From assembly GCA_040768665.1 (NCBI GenBank), contig JAXGMN010000025.1, forward strand, positions 1 through 64,000: 64,000 nucleotides of DNA, in the 5' to 3' direction. Position numbers and translations under genes: made by a program. The notes beneath the pieces are model-generated. The model saw nothing but the letters and a program-made list of their open reading frames with translations. It did not search any database and was not told the origin of the DNA. Shown piece after piece: positions 41,282-50,170 of the stretch; positions within the stretch are counted from its first letter, which is position 1, and each line of letters opens with the position of its first letter. Source of the stretch: JABWBD01 sp040768665. Lineage in GTDB: Bacteria; Planctomycetota; Planctomycetia; Pirellulales; Thermoguttaceae.

Positions 41282-42172
41282 ATGGCGGAGCCCAAACGCA
41301 ATCCCGTCACCCCGAGCGCTAAACCGCCCGTCGGGGACGTTGACGTCTACGCACTCAGCATGCCCAGCGAACCGGCCGCTGGGCCGGTCAACCGCAGGAT
41401 TGAAGAGATCCTCGAACGCCACCAGCGCCTGCCCGATCCGGCAGACGAACTGCCTCCGCCGCCTGCGACTTTTCTCTCGGGGGTTCTGCGGTTTCCGTGG
41501 TATCTGCAATCGCTGACACCGTGGCTCTTCTGCTCGATCGGCCTTGCGCTGTCGCTCCTCGGCGTGGTGCTGGCGTTCTGGCTTGCCGACCACGGCCTGA
41601 CCTTGGCGGCCTACGCCATGCGTTTCAGCATCTGCTGGATCATCGTCTTCTCGCTCTCTTACCTGTCGGGCTGTCTCCTGGCGATCATCGAAGGGACGGC
41701 CGAGGGCTGGGACGAAATCACCGACTGGCCCAAGGGCGACTGGCGCGACATGTTTTTCTCGCTCGGGTATCCGTTTGGAATGTTGGTGTTGGCGGCTCTC
41801 GTGGGCACGGCGGTACACTGGCTGAGTATGAAGCAGTCGCTCGCGGTACCGATCGTCGTGGGATTCCTGGTGTACCCGATCTTTCTGCTGTCGGCGATGG
41901 AAAGCGGCTCTGTCCTGGGATTCATCTCTCGGCCGATTCTGCGAACCTGCATCGATCTGTGGTGGGGGTGGATTGCCTTCTATACGATTACTGCGGCCAT
42001 GTTTGCCGGTTGGCTGGCATGGGCATTGTGGTTCTTTCCGTATGAAGGCTTCTTCACGGCCGGTCTTTCCGGTCCCATCCTGGTGACGATCCTGTTCATC
42101 TACGCCCGGCTGCTGGGCCGGCTCGCCTGGTGGGCCCAGAAGGTGGCGGAGGACGAGGAAGACGACGAGTAA
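41282..42172 (+). CDS. Polytopic membrane protein of unknown function
   Basis: A 296-aa protein with a proline-rich cytosolic N terminus of about 80 residues and then six hydrophobic segments, among them LFCSIGLALSLLGVVLAFWL, FSICWIIVFSLSYLSGCLLAII, FGMLVLAALVGTAVHWL, VPIVVGFLVYPIFLL, FYTITAAMFAGWLAWALWFF and GPILVTILFIYARLL, ending in an acidic tail (EDEEDDE). ATG 41282 is chosen because GGGAG lies 6 nt upstream. I recognise no family. Its short spacing to the next lipoprotein gene suggests joint expression. Confidence 0.7.
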   Translation: MAEPKRNPVTPSAKPPVGDVDVYALSMPSEPAAGPVNRRIEEILERHQRLPDPADELPPPPATFLSGVLRFPWYLQSLTPWLFCSIGLALSLLGVVLAFWLADHGLTLAAYAMRFSICWIIVFSLSYLSGCLLAIIEGTAEGWDEITDWPKGDWRDMFFSLGYPFGMLVLAALVGTAVHWLSMKQSLAVPIVVGFLVYPIFLLSAMESGSVLGFISRPILRTCIDLWWGWIAFYTITAAMFAGWLAWALWFFPYEGFFTAGLSGPILVTILFIYARLLGRLAWWAQKVAEDEEDDE

Positions 42173-42232
42173 CCCTCGGTGGTAGCCTTCTTTTGACACC
42201 TTTGTGCGGCGCCGTGCCGCAAGGAAAGCATC

Positions 42233-42829
42233 ATGAAAAGCTTGGTTCTCACACGCGTTGGCATTGCCGCACTTTACATGACGGGACTATTGGTTTCCGG
42301 CTGCAGCGGACCGGTTGCTGTGCCGGATTCGTTCACAAACTACAAGGCCAAAGATCAGTCCTTCGCCATCGACTATCCCGAAGCCTGGGATGCCGTCGGC
42401 GGCGGCCAGTCGGGCTTCTACAGTGCCCGCTTCACCAGCGGCAGCGCTTCGATCAAGGTAACCGCCGACATGGTGGGCTCCGTAATCGGGAATATCATGG
42501 ATCCCAACAGCTCATCTTCCGACGAGGAAGTGCCCGAGGAACTCAAGGCGATTTACCAGGTCCACGAGATGGGCAAGGAGAAGATGGCTGAGGAGTTTTC
42601 CAAGTTTCTGGAGAGCCCACCCACGCCCACGCAGACCGCCTTTGGCGACAGCCGGCTGTCCGAGTTCACCGGCGGCGGCAGTTTCGGCGGGAGAATGCAC
42701 GGCTACCGCCTCACCGCGCTCGGCGTCGATCGGCGGATCACGGTGGTCTGTTGCTGCCGGGAAGGCGACTGGGAAGCCCTGAAGCCGGCGTTTCGCCGCG
42801 TTCTCGCCACACTGAGCCACGGGCGCTGA
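42233..42829 (+). CDS. Small lipoprotein, unknown function
   Basis: A 198-aa protein with a lipoprotein signal (ALYMTGLLVSGC, lipobox LVSGC) and a compact domain beginning YKAKDQSFAIDYPEAWDAVGGG, a pattern seen in PsbP/Mog1-like and DcrB-like exported proteins. It has AAGGAAAG 4 nt before ATG 42233. Likely membrane-anchored on the periplasmic side and expressed with the preceding membrane protein (60-bp gap). Confidence 0.75.
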   Translation: MKSLVLTRVGIAALYMTGLLVSGCSGPVAVPDSFTNYKAKDQSFAIDYPEAWDAVGGGQSGFYSARFTSGSASIKVTADMVGSVIGNIMDPNSSSSDEEVPEELKAIYQVHEMGKEKMAEEFSKFLESPPTPTQTAFGDSRLSEFTGGGSFGGRMHGYRLTALGVDRRITVVCCCREGDWEALKPAFRRVLATLSHGR

Positions 42830-43011
42830 TTGCCGATTTACCCGGCCACTCATCGTAACCGTACACGGGCGGAAGGGAGGGGGGGTAGGCCCGGCCTGCG
42901 AGGCACCTTTTTCACAAGCTTCGAGCGTCGAGCTGCCGCCAATTGTGGGGCACGGCATTTGCGGTGATGCAAATGCGTCACACGAAACCCGACTTTCGGA
43001 ACGGCACTGCC

Positions 43012-44496
43012 ATGAACGATGCGGGAAGCAGAGAGCACCTTCTTGCCGAGTTGACGGAGTTGCGGCAGCAACTGGCCAATACGGAAAGGCCGCAGCAAGG
43101 AGAAGCTGTCTGGCACTCTCTGATAGCGCACACTCCGGTTTTCGTCCTCATCCTGGACCGGGATCATCGCATTCGTTACATCAATCGTACCGATCCTGGA
43201 GTGATGCCGCAGGAAATTCTGGGGAGGATTCTGGATGACTTCGGGACAGCCGACTACCGCGGTGCGGTGCATGAGCGCTTGGATCGCGTCTTCCAGACGG
43301 GCGAACCGGACGTCGTCGAGGGTTCCGCAGCTCATCCAGACGGAGCGATCCGTTGGTACGAAGCGCATATCGGCCCGATCTTCGAGGGCAACCGCCTAAC
43401 GGCACTGTCGATCATCGCCATAGACACCACGGCCCGAAAGCAGGCCGAGGAGGCGTTGCGCCAAAGCCATGAAGAGCTAAGGGCCATTTACAACGGCATC
43501 ACCGACGGTCTGGTAATCTTCGATATTCAGGCCATGAAACCTCTACGAATCAATGCTGCCTTTTCGAGAATGCTCGGATACTCCGAACAAGAACTGGGAT
43601 CGCTCCCGCCGACCCAAATGCACCGGCGGGAAGATTTCCCACGAATCCAGGAGCACTTCGAAGCGGTCGTTCGAGGACGAGTTTTGTTCTTTGAGGGCAT
43701 GCCAATGCTGAGGAAGAATGGCGAACTGCTGTATGCCGATGTCACCTCGGCAAGGATTACTTGGGAGGATCGCCCTTGCGTGATCAGCTTTTTCCATGAC
43801 GTGACCGAACGCAAGCGGGCGCAGGAGGCCCTGGAGCGGGAGCGGCGGACTTTGGAACACCTTTTCCGGTCCAGCGATCACGAGCGGCAATTGATCGCCT
43901 ATGATATCCACGACGGGCTCACCCAGTTCCTGGCAGGCGCCATCATGCAGTTCGATACGTTCACCCACCTCAAGCACAGGAAGCCCAAGGAGGCTGAGAG
44001 GGCCTTCGAGGCAGGGATCACGATGCTTCGCCAGGGCCACAGTGAGGCCCGCCGCTTGATCAATGGGGTCAGGCCGCCGATTCTCGATGAGGCAGGGATC
44101 GTGGCAGCCATTTCTCACCTGATCCACGAGCATCGCGAAGCCCGAGGTCCCAAGATCGAGTTTCACGCCGAAGTCGAATTCGACCGGTTGGTGGCAATCC
44201 AGGAGAACGCCATTTACCGCATCGTTCAGGAAGGATTGACGAACGCGTGCAAGTACAGCAGAAGTGACAGGGTGCGGATCGAGATCGTCCAGGTGGCGGA
44301 CCGGATTCGGATCGAGGTACAGGACTGGGGTGTCGGTTTCGAACTGAACAAGATTGGTGAGGACAGCTTTGGCTTGGAAGGAATTCGGGAACGGACGCGA
44401 CTGCTTGGGGGCCGGAGCACGATCCAAAGTGCGCCCGGCAATGGAACTCACATCGCTGTGGAATTGCCGTTGGCAATAAGAGAGGACTACCAATAG
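43012..44496 (+). CDS. PAS-PAS sensor histidine kinase (HisKA_3 type)
   Basis: A 494-aa cytosolic kinase with no transmembrane helix. PAS domain 1 is at about 30-150 (HTPVFVLILDRDHRIRYIN ... DTTARKQAEEALRQ), PAS 2 at about 155-275 (ITDGLVIFDIQAMKPLRINAAFSRMLGY ... DVTERKRAQEALE), then the phospho-acceptor helix with the His in LIAYDIHDGLTQF (about 302) and the ATPase domain with RIVQEGLTNACKYS (N box), VQDWGVGFE and FGLEGIRERTRLLGG. This is the NarX/LuxR-partner class of kinases. No response regulator gene is adjacent, so it is an orphan. ATG 43012 was chosen over upstream frames that lack family sequence. Confidence 0.9.
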   Translation: MNDAGSREHLLAELTELRQQLANTERPQQGEAVWHSLIAHTPVFVLILDRDHRIRYINRTDPGVMPQEILGRILDDFGTADYRGAVHERLDRVFQTGEPDVVEGSAAHPDGAIRWYEAHIGPIFEGNRLTALSIIAIDTTARKQAEEALRQSHEELRAIYNGITDGLVIFDIQAMKPLRINAAFSRMLGYSEQELGSLPPTQMHRREDFPRIQEHFEAVVRGRVLFFEGMPMLRKNGELLYADVTSARITWEDRPCVISFFHDVTERKRAQEALERERRTLEHLFRSSDHERQLIAYDIHDGLTQFLAGAIMQFDTFTHLKHRKPKEAERAFEAGITMLRQGHSEARRLINGVRPPILDEAGIVAAISHLIHEHREARGPKIEFHAEVEFDRLVAIQENAIYRIVQEGLTNACKYSRSDRVRIEIVQVADRIRIEVQDWGVGFELNKIGEDSFGLEGIRERTRLLGGRSTIQSAPGNGTHIAVELPLAIREDYQ

Positions 44497-44499
44497 CCA

Positions 44500-44522
44500 G
44501 CCGCTGGGATCGAACCAGCGGC
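44500..44522. terminator. Hairpin after the histidine kinase gene
   Basis: GCCGCTGG - GATCGAA - CCAGCGGC, a perfect 8-bp stem starting 3 nt after the kinase stop codon. There is no T-run, so termination is only a suggestion. Confidence 0.35.
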
Positions 44523-44660
44523 CATGTCCAGCCCGACGTTGCCCAACATGCGAAGCGCCGCTCCCCGGTCCAATTGTTCAAGGGTGTCGCATCGCCAAGC
44601 CGATGAGTAGATCCTGAGATACTCTATCTGGAGGGAGCCGCAATGGTGACCTGCGGTGAT

Positions 44661-44732
44661 GGAAAAGGGGACTGGCACCGCAACACCTGGTACTCGAGAC
44701 AAACCTTGCGTTGCGGTGCCTCCCCCTTTTCC
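44661..44732. repeat. Hairpin repeat copy upstream of the Wzz-like gene
   Basis: GGAAAAGGGGACTGGCACCG (44661-44680) faces GTTGCGGTGCCTCCCCC and CTTTTCC (to 44732). The inner stem GGCACCGCAAC/GTTGCGGTGCC is perfect. It lies 59 bp before the Wzz-like gene start. Confidence 0.65.
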
Positions 44733-44790
44733 CCGCTACAGCAGGGACCCCGCGCCAAGGAGTTCTTTACCGCTGGTATGGGGGCGCAGA

Positions 44791-46182
44791 ATGTCTGCTG
44801 ACTATCTCGATTCACGAGCCGCCCGTGGCCCGGCCCGGCTGGTGCTGTGGTCGATCGGCATTTCCGTTTTCGCAATTACGGCCATCGTGGTCTACTGTCT
44901 TATCAATCGCCAAAATTCGGCGGGCTCGTTGTACTCGGCGACGGCCGAGGTCCTCCATCCGGTATCCGAGAACAGCCAAAAGACCTCGTCAGAGACGTTG
45001 CGTATTCCCGACGTCGTGCTGGCGGAGGCAGTTGAAGGCCAGGCAGTCAAGTCGTCGTGCAGGCCGGCGGGCAGGGCTGAGTGGGTTCGCCGCAGACTTG
45101 AGGTGACCCGCGCAGAATCAACGCCGCAGAGACGGATCCGGGCCGCGCTCACGTACTGCGACGCGAGCCCCACCGAGGCGGTCCGAATGGTCAATCGGAT
45201 CGCGAAGAGCTACGCACGGTGGCAAAGATCGCTGGCAGCACAGCCATTTCACGAAGCCTGCGAGGAGGCGAAGGCGGCGGCCTCCTCGGCACGGGAAGAC
45301 TGGAGACGCGCCGAAGCTGAATTGGCAGCCGTTCTGAAAGAACATTTTGAGGAGCTGCCCGCCAGAACAAGCCAACTTGCCCAGTTTGCCCGGGAGGCAA
45401 GCGAGCCCGCGGTGTCTCGCGATGCGTCGCATGCTGCGGCCTCGCAGAGTGACGAGACGACCGAGCAGGCCGAGGTGAACGAAGAATTGGCGCAGCTCAA
45501 CCAACGGCGGACCGAGTTGCTTGCGACTCGCACAGCGGCACACCCGGCGGTGAAAGAACTGGATGTGCAGATCGACGACTTGTGCAAGCGTCTGGGATCG
45601 AGTCACGGGCCGGCGAGGGAATCCTCGAGCAGCCCGTCGGCGCCGGCGCTGTCGTCGGCGGATTCGGAGATGAGCAATCCCGAGGCACAGACTGCGGCGA
45701 GCCATGACATCCTCCAGATGACAAAGACCGATGCTGCAATTGCCGATCGCTATGCGAAGTTGTCGGCGGCGGCGGAGTCTTCTCGCAAGCGGTACGAGCA
45801 GCTTGCCGAGGAGCAGCGCGGTGCTCGCGATAGCGCGGAGCGTGTCCCCGCTTGCGAGATCCGGTTTGCCGAAGGGGCGGATGTTGCCACGGACCCCTGG
45901 CGAGACAACCAGGCTTTGCTCATCGCCTTGTTCGCCGCGTTTGCAGTAGCATGCGGGACGACGATGGCCGTTTCGGGCGTCATGGCCGACGTGCCGCTAG
46001 CGAGTGCGGCAGACGCCGAATCGGCCCTGGCCCTGCCTCTGTTGGGTACTGTACCCATCTCCGGCAGTGCCGAACCATGTGCGATGGCGCACGGGGCTCA
46101 GACCGGCAGCACCGCGCTGGTTGTTTGTGGGGTGGCTGTGAGCGTCGTTTCGTTGGGAATGCTTTTCCTTTTCCTGGCATGA
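44791..46182 (+). CDS. Wzz/GumC-like chain-length determinant family protein (divergent)
   Basis: A 463-aa protein: N-terminal transmembrane helix (LVLWSIGISVFAITAIVVYCLI, about 18-40), a periplasmic region rich in charged coiled coil (AEWVRRRLEVTR, EAKAAASSAREDWRRAEAELAAVLKEHFEEL, ELAQLNQRRTELLATRTAAHPAVKELDVQIDDLCKRL), and a C-terminal helix pair (ALLIALFAAFAVACGTTMAVSGV and VVCGVAVSVVSLGMLFLFL). This is the plan of polysaccharide co-polymerases that set exopolysaccharide chain length. Its neighbours, an ExeA-like ATPase and a BY-kinase-like protein, support that reading. The polymerase and glycosyltransferases are not in the window. Confidence 0.68.
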   Translation: MSADYLDSRAARGPARLVLWSIGISVFAITAIVVYCLINRQNSAGSLYSATAEVLHPVSENSQKTSSETLRIPDVVLAEAVEGQAVKSSCRPAGRAEWVRRRLEVTRAESTPQRRIRAALTYCDASPTEAVRMVNRIAKSYARWQRSLAAQPFHEACEEAKAAASSAREDWRRAEAELAAVLKEHFEELPARTSQLAQFAREASEPAVSRDASHAAASQSDETTEQAEVNEELAQLNQRRTELLATRTAAHPAVKELDVQIDDLCKRLGSSHGPARESSSSPSAPALSSADSEMSNPEAQTAASHDILQMTKTDAAIADRYAKLSAAAESSRKRYEQLAEEQRGARDSAERVPACEIRFAEGADVATDPWRDNQALLIALFAAFAVACGTTMAVSGVMADVPLASAADAESALALPLLGTVPISGSAEPCAMAHGAQTGSTALVVCGVAVSVVSLGMLFLFLA

Positions 46183-46495
46183 GTTTCCGGTCCGATTGGA
46201 GTGATCGACCGGATGGTGCCGACTAAATCGATGGGACGAGACTGCGCGCGGACCGACGACGCACGATAGGCTTCAAGCCGCGCGACGACAGGCTGGATGA
46301 AAGTCGCCGGGAAACACCCGGGGCGCGCCGCCGGCCACAGAAGGCGGAAGAGAGGGGAACAAATCCATGTTTTCGGCCCGTGGTTTTGGAGCCAAAACGC
46401 GTCAACCGGCCGAAAAATGGACTAGTCCCCAGCCGCGGGCGTGAACGGTTACCCAGGCGGGGGCTCTAAAAAAGCGTAATCTACGCGGGGAGGAA

Positions 46496-46564
46496 GGGGA
46501 CAGGTTCGGCCCAGGTCTTTGTGGCCAAAAAGTGTCCACCAGCCAAAAAACGGACCAGTCCCCC
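46496..46564. repeat. Hairpin repeat copy, with a degenerate tandem copy at about 46370-46445
   Basis: GGGGACAGGTTCGG (46496-46509) faces GGACCAGTCCCC (46553-46564), with one A-A mismatch. A related, more diverged stretch with GGCCGAAAAATGGACTAGTCCCC and the same CCGCGGGCGTGAACG tail lies about 120 bp upstream. The 46183-46616 gap holds no recognisable gene. Confidence 0.6.
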
Positions 46565-46616
46565 GCCGCGGGCGTGAACGCTTACTAAAAAGCTGCGAAG
46601 TGCAGGAAAGGCAAAA

Positions 46617-48263
46617 ATGTACGAAGCTCATTTCGGACTCCAACGACGACCGTTTGCCTCGGTGCCGAGGGTTGACACATATTTTGCGTCAGACGATATG
46701 GAGTCGGCCCGCACCGCACTCGTTCGATGTATTCAGCGGGCCGAAGGGGCGGGATTGATCGTTGGCCCGTCGGGTACGGGAAAGACGCTACTGTGCCAGA
46801 TCGTGGCGGAACAGTTGGGCTCGCAGTTCGCCGTCGCTTTGCTTTCGAGCGGCCGTCTGGGCAGTCGGCGAGCTTTGCTGCAGGCGATCCTGTATGCTTT
46901 GCAGCGACCCTACCGTGGCATGGACGAGGGGGAATTGAGACTCGCTCTGATCGATTACCTCACGGTAGAGGAGCAACGGCCGGAAGCACTGGTTCTCATC
47001 GTTGACGAAGCTCATACCCTGCCGTTGCGGCTGCTGGATGAGATCCGAATGCTCACGAATCTTTCCTTTGAGGGCAATCCGAAGATCCGCTTGATCCTGG
47101 CGGGAGCTCCCGCCCTGGAGGAACGGCTTTCGAGTCCGCGACTCGAGTCGTTCAGCCAGCGGATCGTCGCCCGCTTCTACCTCGAACCGCTCGGCCGGGC
47201 AGACACAGACCGATATGTCCGAGCCCAATTGTCGATTGCCGGATCGCGAAACGGGGCGGTGTTCGACGACCAGGCTTGCCAGTCCGTCTACCGGGCTACG
47301 GACGGGGTTCCTCGTCTGATCAACCAGGTGTGCGACCACGCGATGTTGCTGGCCTGCGCGGGCGGCCAATCCCACGTCGGCGCGGCGTTGATCGAAGAGG
47401 CGTGGGCCGATCTGCAGCAGTTGCCGACTCCGTGGAGTGGCGAGGCCCGAAGCACAGCTCCCACGGGAGTTGTCGAGTTCGGGCGACTGGACGACGAACC
47501 GCCGTTCGCAGCGCCGGACCGCAACGACTTTGTGGCCACCGACGCCACCTGCGATCCCGAGACGCCCGACGATGCAGGCGACCCGATGGTCCGTTTGGAC
47601 CACATCCAAGCGACACTGGCAGAGATTGAAGACGATTTTCAACCGGCCGGATCCATCGGGCCGGAGGTGGAGCTGGTATTCGATGAATGCCTCAATCCAT
47701 TCCGTGAAACCTTCGCGGAGGAAACCGTTCTGATCGACCGCTACGGGACGCCGGTCACGGCAGAGTTGAAGCGTGATCTGGGCGTGCGGCTCGAGCCGAT
47801 CCCGCAACCAGGCCCCCCGCCGCCGTCGCCGGACGTTTTGCCTGCAGCTTATGACCCGGACGCGTACGGAGAGCCCGGCGAGGATCCATACCGGCCGCTT
47901 GATCCTTCCTACGAGCGCGATTCAAACGAGGATGTCACCGGCGTTCGAAGTGGCGCACCGTATTCCGAGGAGAGGGAGAACGTCCCGGCTGGAAGTCCCG
48001 AGACTGCCGGCGGTGATGAGGAAACGAGTTGGAAAGCCGACGGTGCGCGCGGCGAGCCATTGTGGGATGATGAGCCTGAAACCCTTCTGCTTCACCGCCG
48101 GCACGTGCCAGCCTCGCAGACCACAGAGGTTGGCGGGGACGCCGACCTGATTGTTGTGGAGGACGGCTACGAAGCCATGGAGACTCCGCATCGCCGCCGC
48201 GTAGCCGCGGTGCGGTCGCACGAGTACGGCCGGCTTTTTGCTCGGCTACGGAAGAGTTGCTGA
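46617..48263 (+). CDS. ExeA/GspA-like AAA ATPase
   Basis: A 548-aa protein. The first 270 residues form an AAA+ domain that begins with the family signature YEAHFGLQRRPFASVPRVDTYF, then Walker A GPSGTGKT (about residue 50), Walker B LVLIVDEAH (about 125-133), a sensor-type IRLILAGAPALEERL, and DGVPRLINQVCDHAMLLA. The C-terminal half is acidic, low-complexity and proline-rich. Such ATPases are encoded beside chain-length regulators and tyrosine kinases in exopolysaccharide (exosortase-type) clusters, and as GspA in type II secretion. The position between a Wzz-like and a BY-kinase-like gene supports the former. The next gene starts 10 bp after its stop. Confidence 0.85.
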   Translation: MYEAHFGLQRRPFASVPRVDTYFASDDMESARTALVRCIQRAEGAGLIVGPSGTGKTLLCQIVAEQLGSQFAVALLSSGRLGSRRALLQAILYALQRPYRGMDEGELRLALIDYLTVEEQRPEALVLIVDEAHTLPLRLLDEIRMLTNLSFEGNPKIRLILAGAPALEERLSSPRLESFSQRIVARFYLEPLGRADTDRYVRAQLSIAGSRNGAVFDDQACQSVYRATDGVPRLINQVCDHAMLLACAGGQSHVGAALIEEAWADLQQLPTPWSGEARSTAPTGVVEFGRLDDEPPFAAPDRNDFVATDATCDPETPDDAGDPMVRLDHIQATLAEIEDDFQPAGSIGPEVELVFDECLNPFRETFAEETVLIDRYGTPVTAELKRDLGVRLEPIPQPGPPPPSPDVLPAAYDPDAYGEPGEDPYRPLDPSYERDSNEDVTGVRSGAPYSEERENVPAGSPETAGGDEETSWKADGARGEPLWDDEPETLLLHRRHVPASQTTEVGGDADLIVVEDGYEAMETPHRRRVAAVRSHEYGRLFARLRKSC

Positions 48264-48273
48264 GGAACGGATC

Positions 48274-49272
48274 ATGAGCCGCATGTTCAAGGCGCTTCAG
48301 CAGGTCGGCGCTACTCCGGACTCGGAACACCAGCCTCGGCCGCTATCGCAAGCCGAACTGGAGGCGTTCGGGCTCTGGCACCTTCTGGATACACCGGAGG
48401 TGGAAGGCGCGGCATTTGCCGAAACCACCCTGGAATCAGCCATTTCCCTTCTATCGGAGTCGGAACCGGCTACCGAGATGGACACCTCCGACGTGCATCC
48501 TGCAGCGGCGGACGGCTCACCCTACGCCGAGGCAGGCTTTGAACCGGCGGCGCCCGATGCGGGACGGCCTGGCGGCGAGTCTGCGAAAGAGGAAGACTTC
48601 AAGTGTTCCGAGACCCACGATGGCCCTGTGGAAGATGGGACGCCCACAGACTCCCCGCCGGGCTTTCTGGATAGCGAACCCGTCTGGCCGGTGCGGCGGG
48701 AATACGGGGAGCTCGCCGACCGGATCCTTCTGCGGGTGCCGCCCGGGCAATCGACGGCGCTGACGTTTGTCGCTATTGGCTGCCAGGGAGCAACCGCCGA
48801 AACACTCCTTCACCTTGCCGTAGCGCTGAAGGAGCGGGTACCGGGGGAAGTCCTTCTTGTCGATGCGCACTTCGATCTGCCGTTGCTGACGGAGTGGTTT
48901 GGCCTCGATAGCGAGCAAACAGTCGTCGATGTTCTGTTTGACAGGGCGCCCTGGTCCGACGTGGTCCGGCGAACGGAAGTGCCCGGGCTGAGCGTGCTGC
49001 CGGGAGGCCGGTTGCAGCCGGCCGACCAAACACTGCTCAACTGTCGCCACTTCGGTGGCCTGCTGGATCGGTTGCGAGAGCATTACGAGTTGGTGCTCGT
49101 CCACTCCAACTGCGAAACCGCCTTGGCAGCGTTGGGCCGCGAATCGGATGGGGTCTACGTCGTCGTCCAACTCGAGCGGACCTTGCGGCGAGCGGCCAGA
49201 AAAGTGATCGCCCGGTTCAAAAAGGAGCGGTCGCCGCTGCTGGGGTGCATCGCAACGGTGGCCGGCCCGTGA
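48274..49272 (+). CDS. BY-kinase/CpsD-like protein with degenerate P-loop
   Basis: A 332-aa protein. The N-terminal MSRMFKALQQ is the usual start of BY-kinase proteins in such clusters, followed by a variable acidic linker (about 20-140) and a P-loop-fold domain: LTFVAIGCQGATAETLLHLAVAL where the Walker A (GxxxGKS/T) should be, VLLVDAHFDLPLLTEWFGL (Walker A' region, normally DxDxRxP), GLSVLPGG and HYELVLVHS (Walker B-like). Both nucleotide-binding lysine and the C-terminal tyrosine cluster are missing, so kinase activity is unlikely. It might act as a regulator or scaffold for the ATPase encoded 10 bp upstream. AGGAACGG precedes ATG 48274. Confidence 0.75.
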   Translation: MSRMFKALQQVGATPDSEHQPRPLSQAELEAFGLWHLLDTPEVEGAAFAETTLESAISLLSESEPATEMDTSDVHPAAADGSPYAEAGFEPAAPDAGRPGGESAKEEDFKCSETHDGPVEDGTPTDSPPGFLDSEPVWPVRREYGELADRILLRVPPGQSTALTFVAIGCQGATAETLLHLAVALKERVPGEVLLVDAHFDLPLLTEWFGLDSEQTVVDVLFDRAPWSDVVRRTEVPGLSVLPGGRLQPADQTLLNCRHFGGLLDRLREHYELVLVHSNCETALAALGRESDGVYVVVQLERTLRRAARKVIARFKKERSPLLGCIATVAGP

Positions 49273-49366
49273 TGACACCTGTAGCGCGTAAGCGTTGTTT
49301 CGGCACGCCTTTCCCTGGCGACGACCTCGATCCGGCGACCATCATCTCCTGTCGGACGGAACCAAG

Positions 49367-49849
49367 ATGCCCGTGAAAACCAATGCTGCCCGGTTGCTGG
49401 ATCGGCTGGGAATTGAGTACGAAATCCGCGAGTATCCGGTCGACCCCGAAGACCTAAGCGCCGAGACCGTGGCCGCCAAGGTCGGAATGCCGCCGGGCCA
49501 GACGTTCAAGACTTTGGTCGCTCGCGGCGACCGCCGGGGGGTCGTCCTGGCTGTCATACCCGGCGACGCCGAGTTGGACCTGAAAGCCCTGGCGAAGTTG
49601 ACCGGGGACCGCAAAGTGGAAGTGGTCCCGGTGAAAGAGCTCCAGGGGCTGACTGGCTACATCCGCGGCGGAGTGACGGCACTGGCTGCCAAGAAGGATT
49701 ATCCCGTTTTCGCGGAGGAAACGATTACGGGCTTCGATCGGATCTCGATTTCAGCGGGCATCCGCGGCGCGCAGATTCTCCTCAGCCCGCAAGACTACCT
49801 CCGGGCGACCAAGGCGACGACCGGCCGAATCGCTCGTGAGAAAAGATGA
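49367..49849 (+). CDS. ybaK: YbaK/EbsC-family Cys-tRNA(Pro)/Cys-tRNA(Cys) deacylase
   Basis: A 160-aa protein with the YbaK/ProX fold: NAARLLDRLGIEYEIREYPVDP, the GQTFKTLVARGD stretch with the conserved lysine, VVLAVIPGDAELDLKALAK, and GYIRGGVTALAAKKDYPVFAEE. It hydrolyses mischarged Cys-tRNA(Pro). ATG 49367 gives the normal family length. It is separated from the polysaccharide-type genes by 94 bp and is probably a separate unit. Confidence 0.92.
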   Translation: MPVKTNAARLLDRLGIEYEIREYPVDPEDLSAETVAAKVGMPPGQTFKTLVARGDRRGVVLAVIPGDAELDLKALAKLTGDRKVEVVPVKELQGLTGYIRGGVTALAAKKDYPVFAEETITGFDRISISAGIRGAQILLSPQDYLRATKATTGRIAREKR

Positions 49850-49898
49850 ACGCGTCAAGCGCGGGCGATTTGATTTGGGTGTCATGGGATACCCTATA

Positions 49899-49998
49899 AG
49901 AGCCTATCCCAAAACCGTCGGGGAAGAAGGGGACAGGCACATTTTATTCGAAGACTCCGCAAAATGAGCCAGTCCCCGACGGTTTTGGGATAGGCTCT
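49899..49998. repeat. Nested double palindrome of the dispersed hairpin family
   Basis: Outer arms of 26 bp (49899-49924 and 49973-49998) are perfect inverted copies, from AGAGCCTATCCC to GGGATAGGCTCT. An inner stem pairs GGGGACAGGCACATTTT (49929-49945) with AAAATGAGCCAGTCCCC (49961-49977), perfect but for two A-A mismatches. The inner right arm overlaps the outer right arm by 5 bases, so the two stems compete. The rest of 49850-50170 has no gene. Confidence 0.85.
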
Positions 49999-50170
49999 AA
50001 GTGTTCTCTCTGCGGATTCGCCGGGCGCGAGGAGGTCGTGGCCGCGGTTGCGGACTCGACGCCCGGGCCTTATCCTGGTGGGTAGACTGCATTCCTTGAG
50101 AACCTGTGATTGACAAGTTACCCTCCTGTACGGTTCTCGGTTCCGCATTCAACGACAAGGAGAAGGATCT

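Noticed and set aside
42512..42958. Minus-strand ORF of 148 codons opposite the lipoprotein gene
   Set aside because: Shadow frame; the plus-strand lipoprotein has a signal sequence, ribosome-binding site and normal composition.
44500..44522. Minus-strand CTGGTTCGATCCCAG resembling a tRNA T-arm
   Set aside because: The acceptor and D-arm partners cannot be found at the right distance; it is simply the hairpin after the kinase gene.
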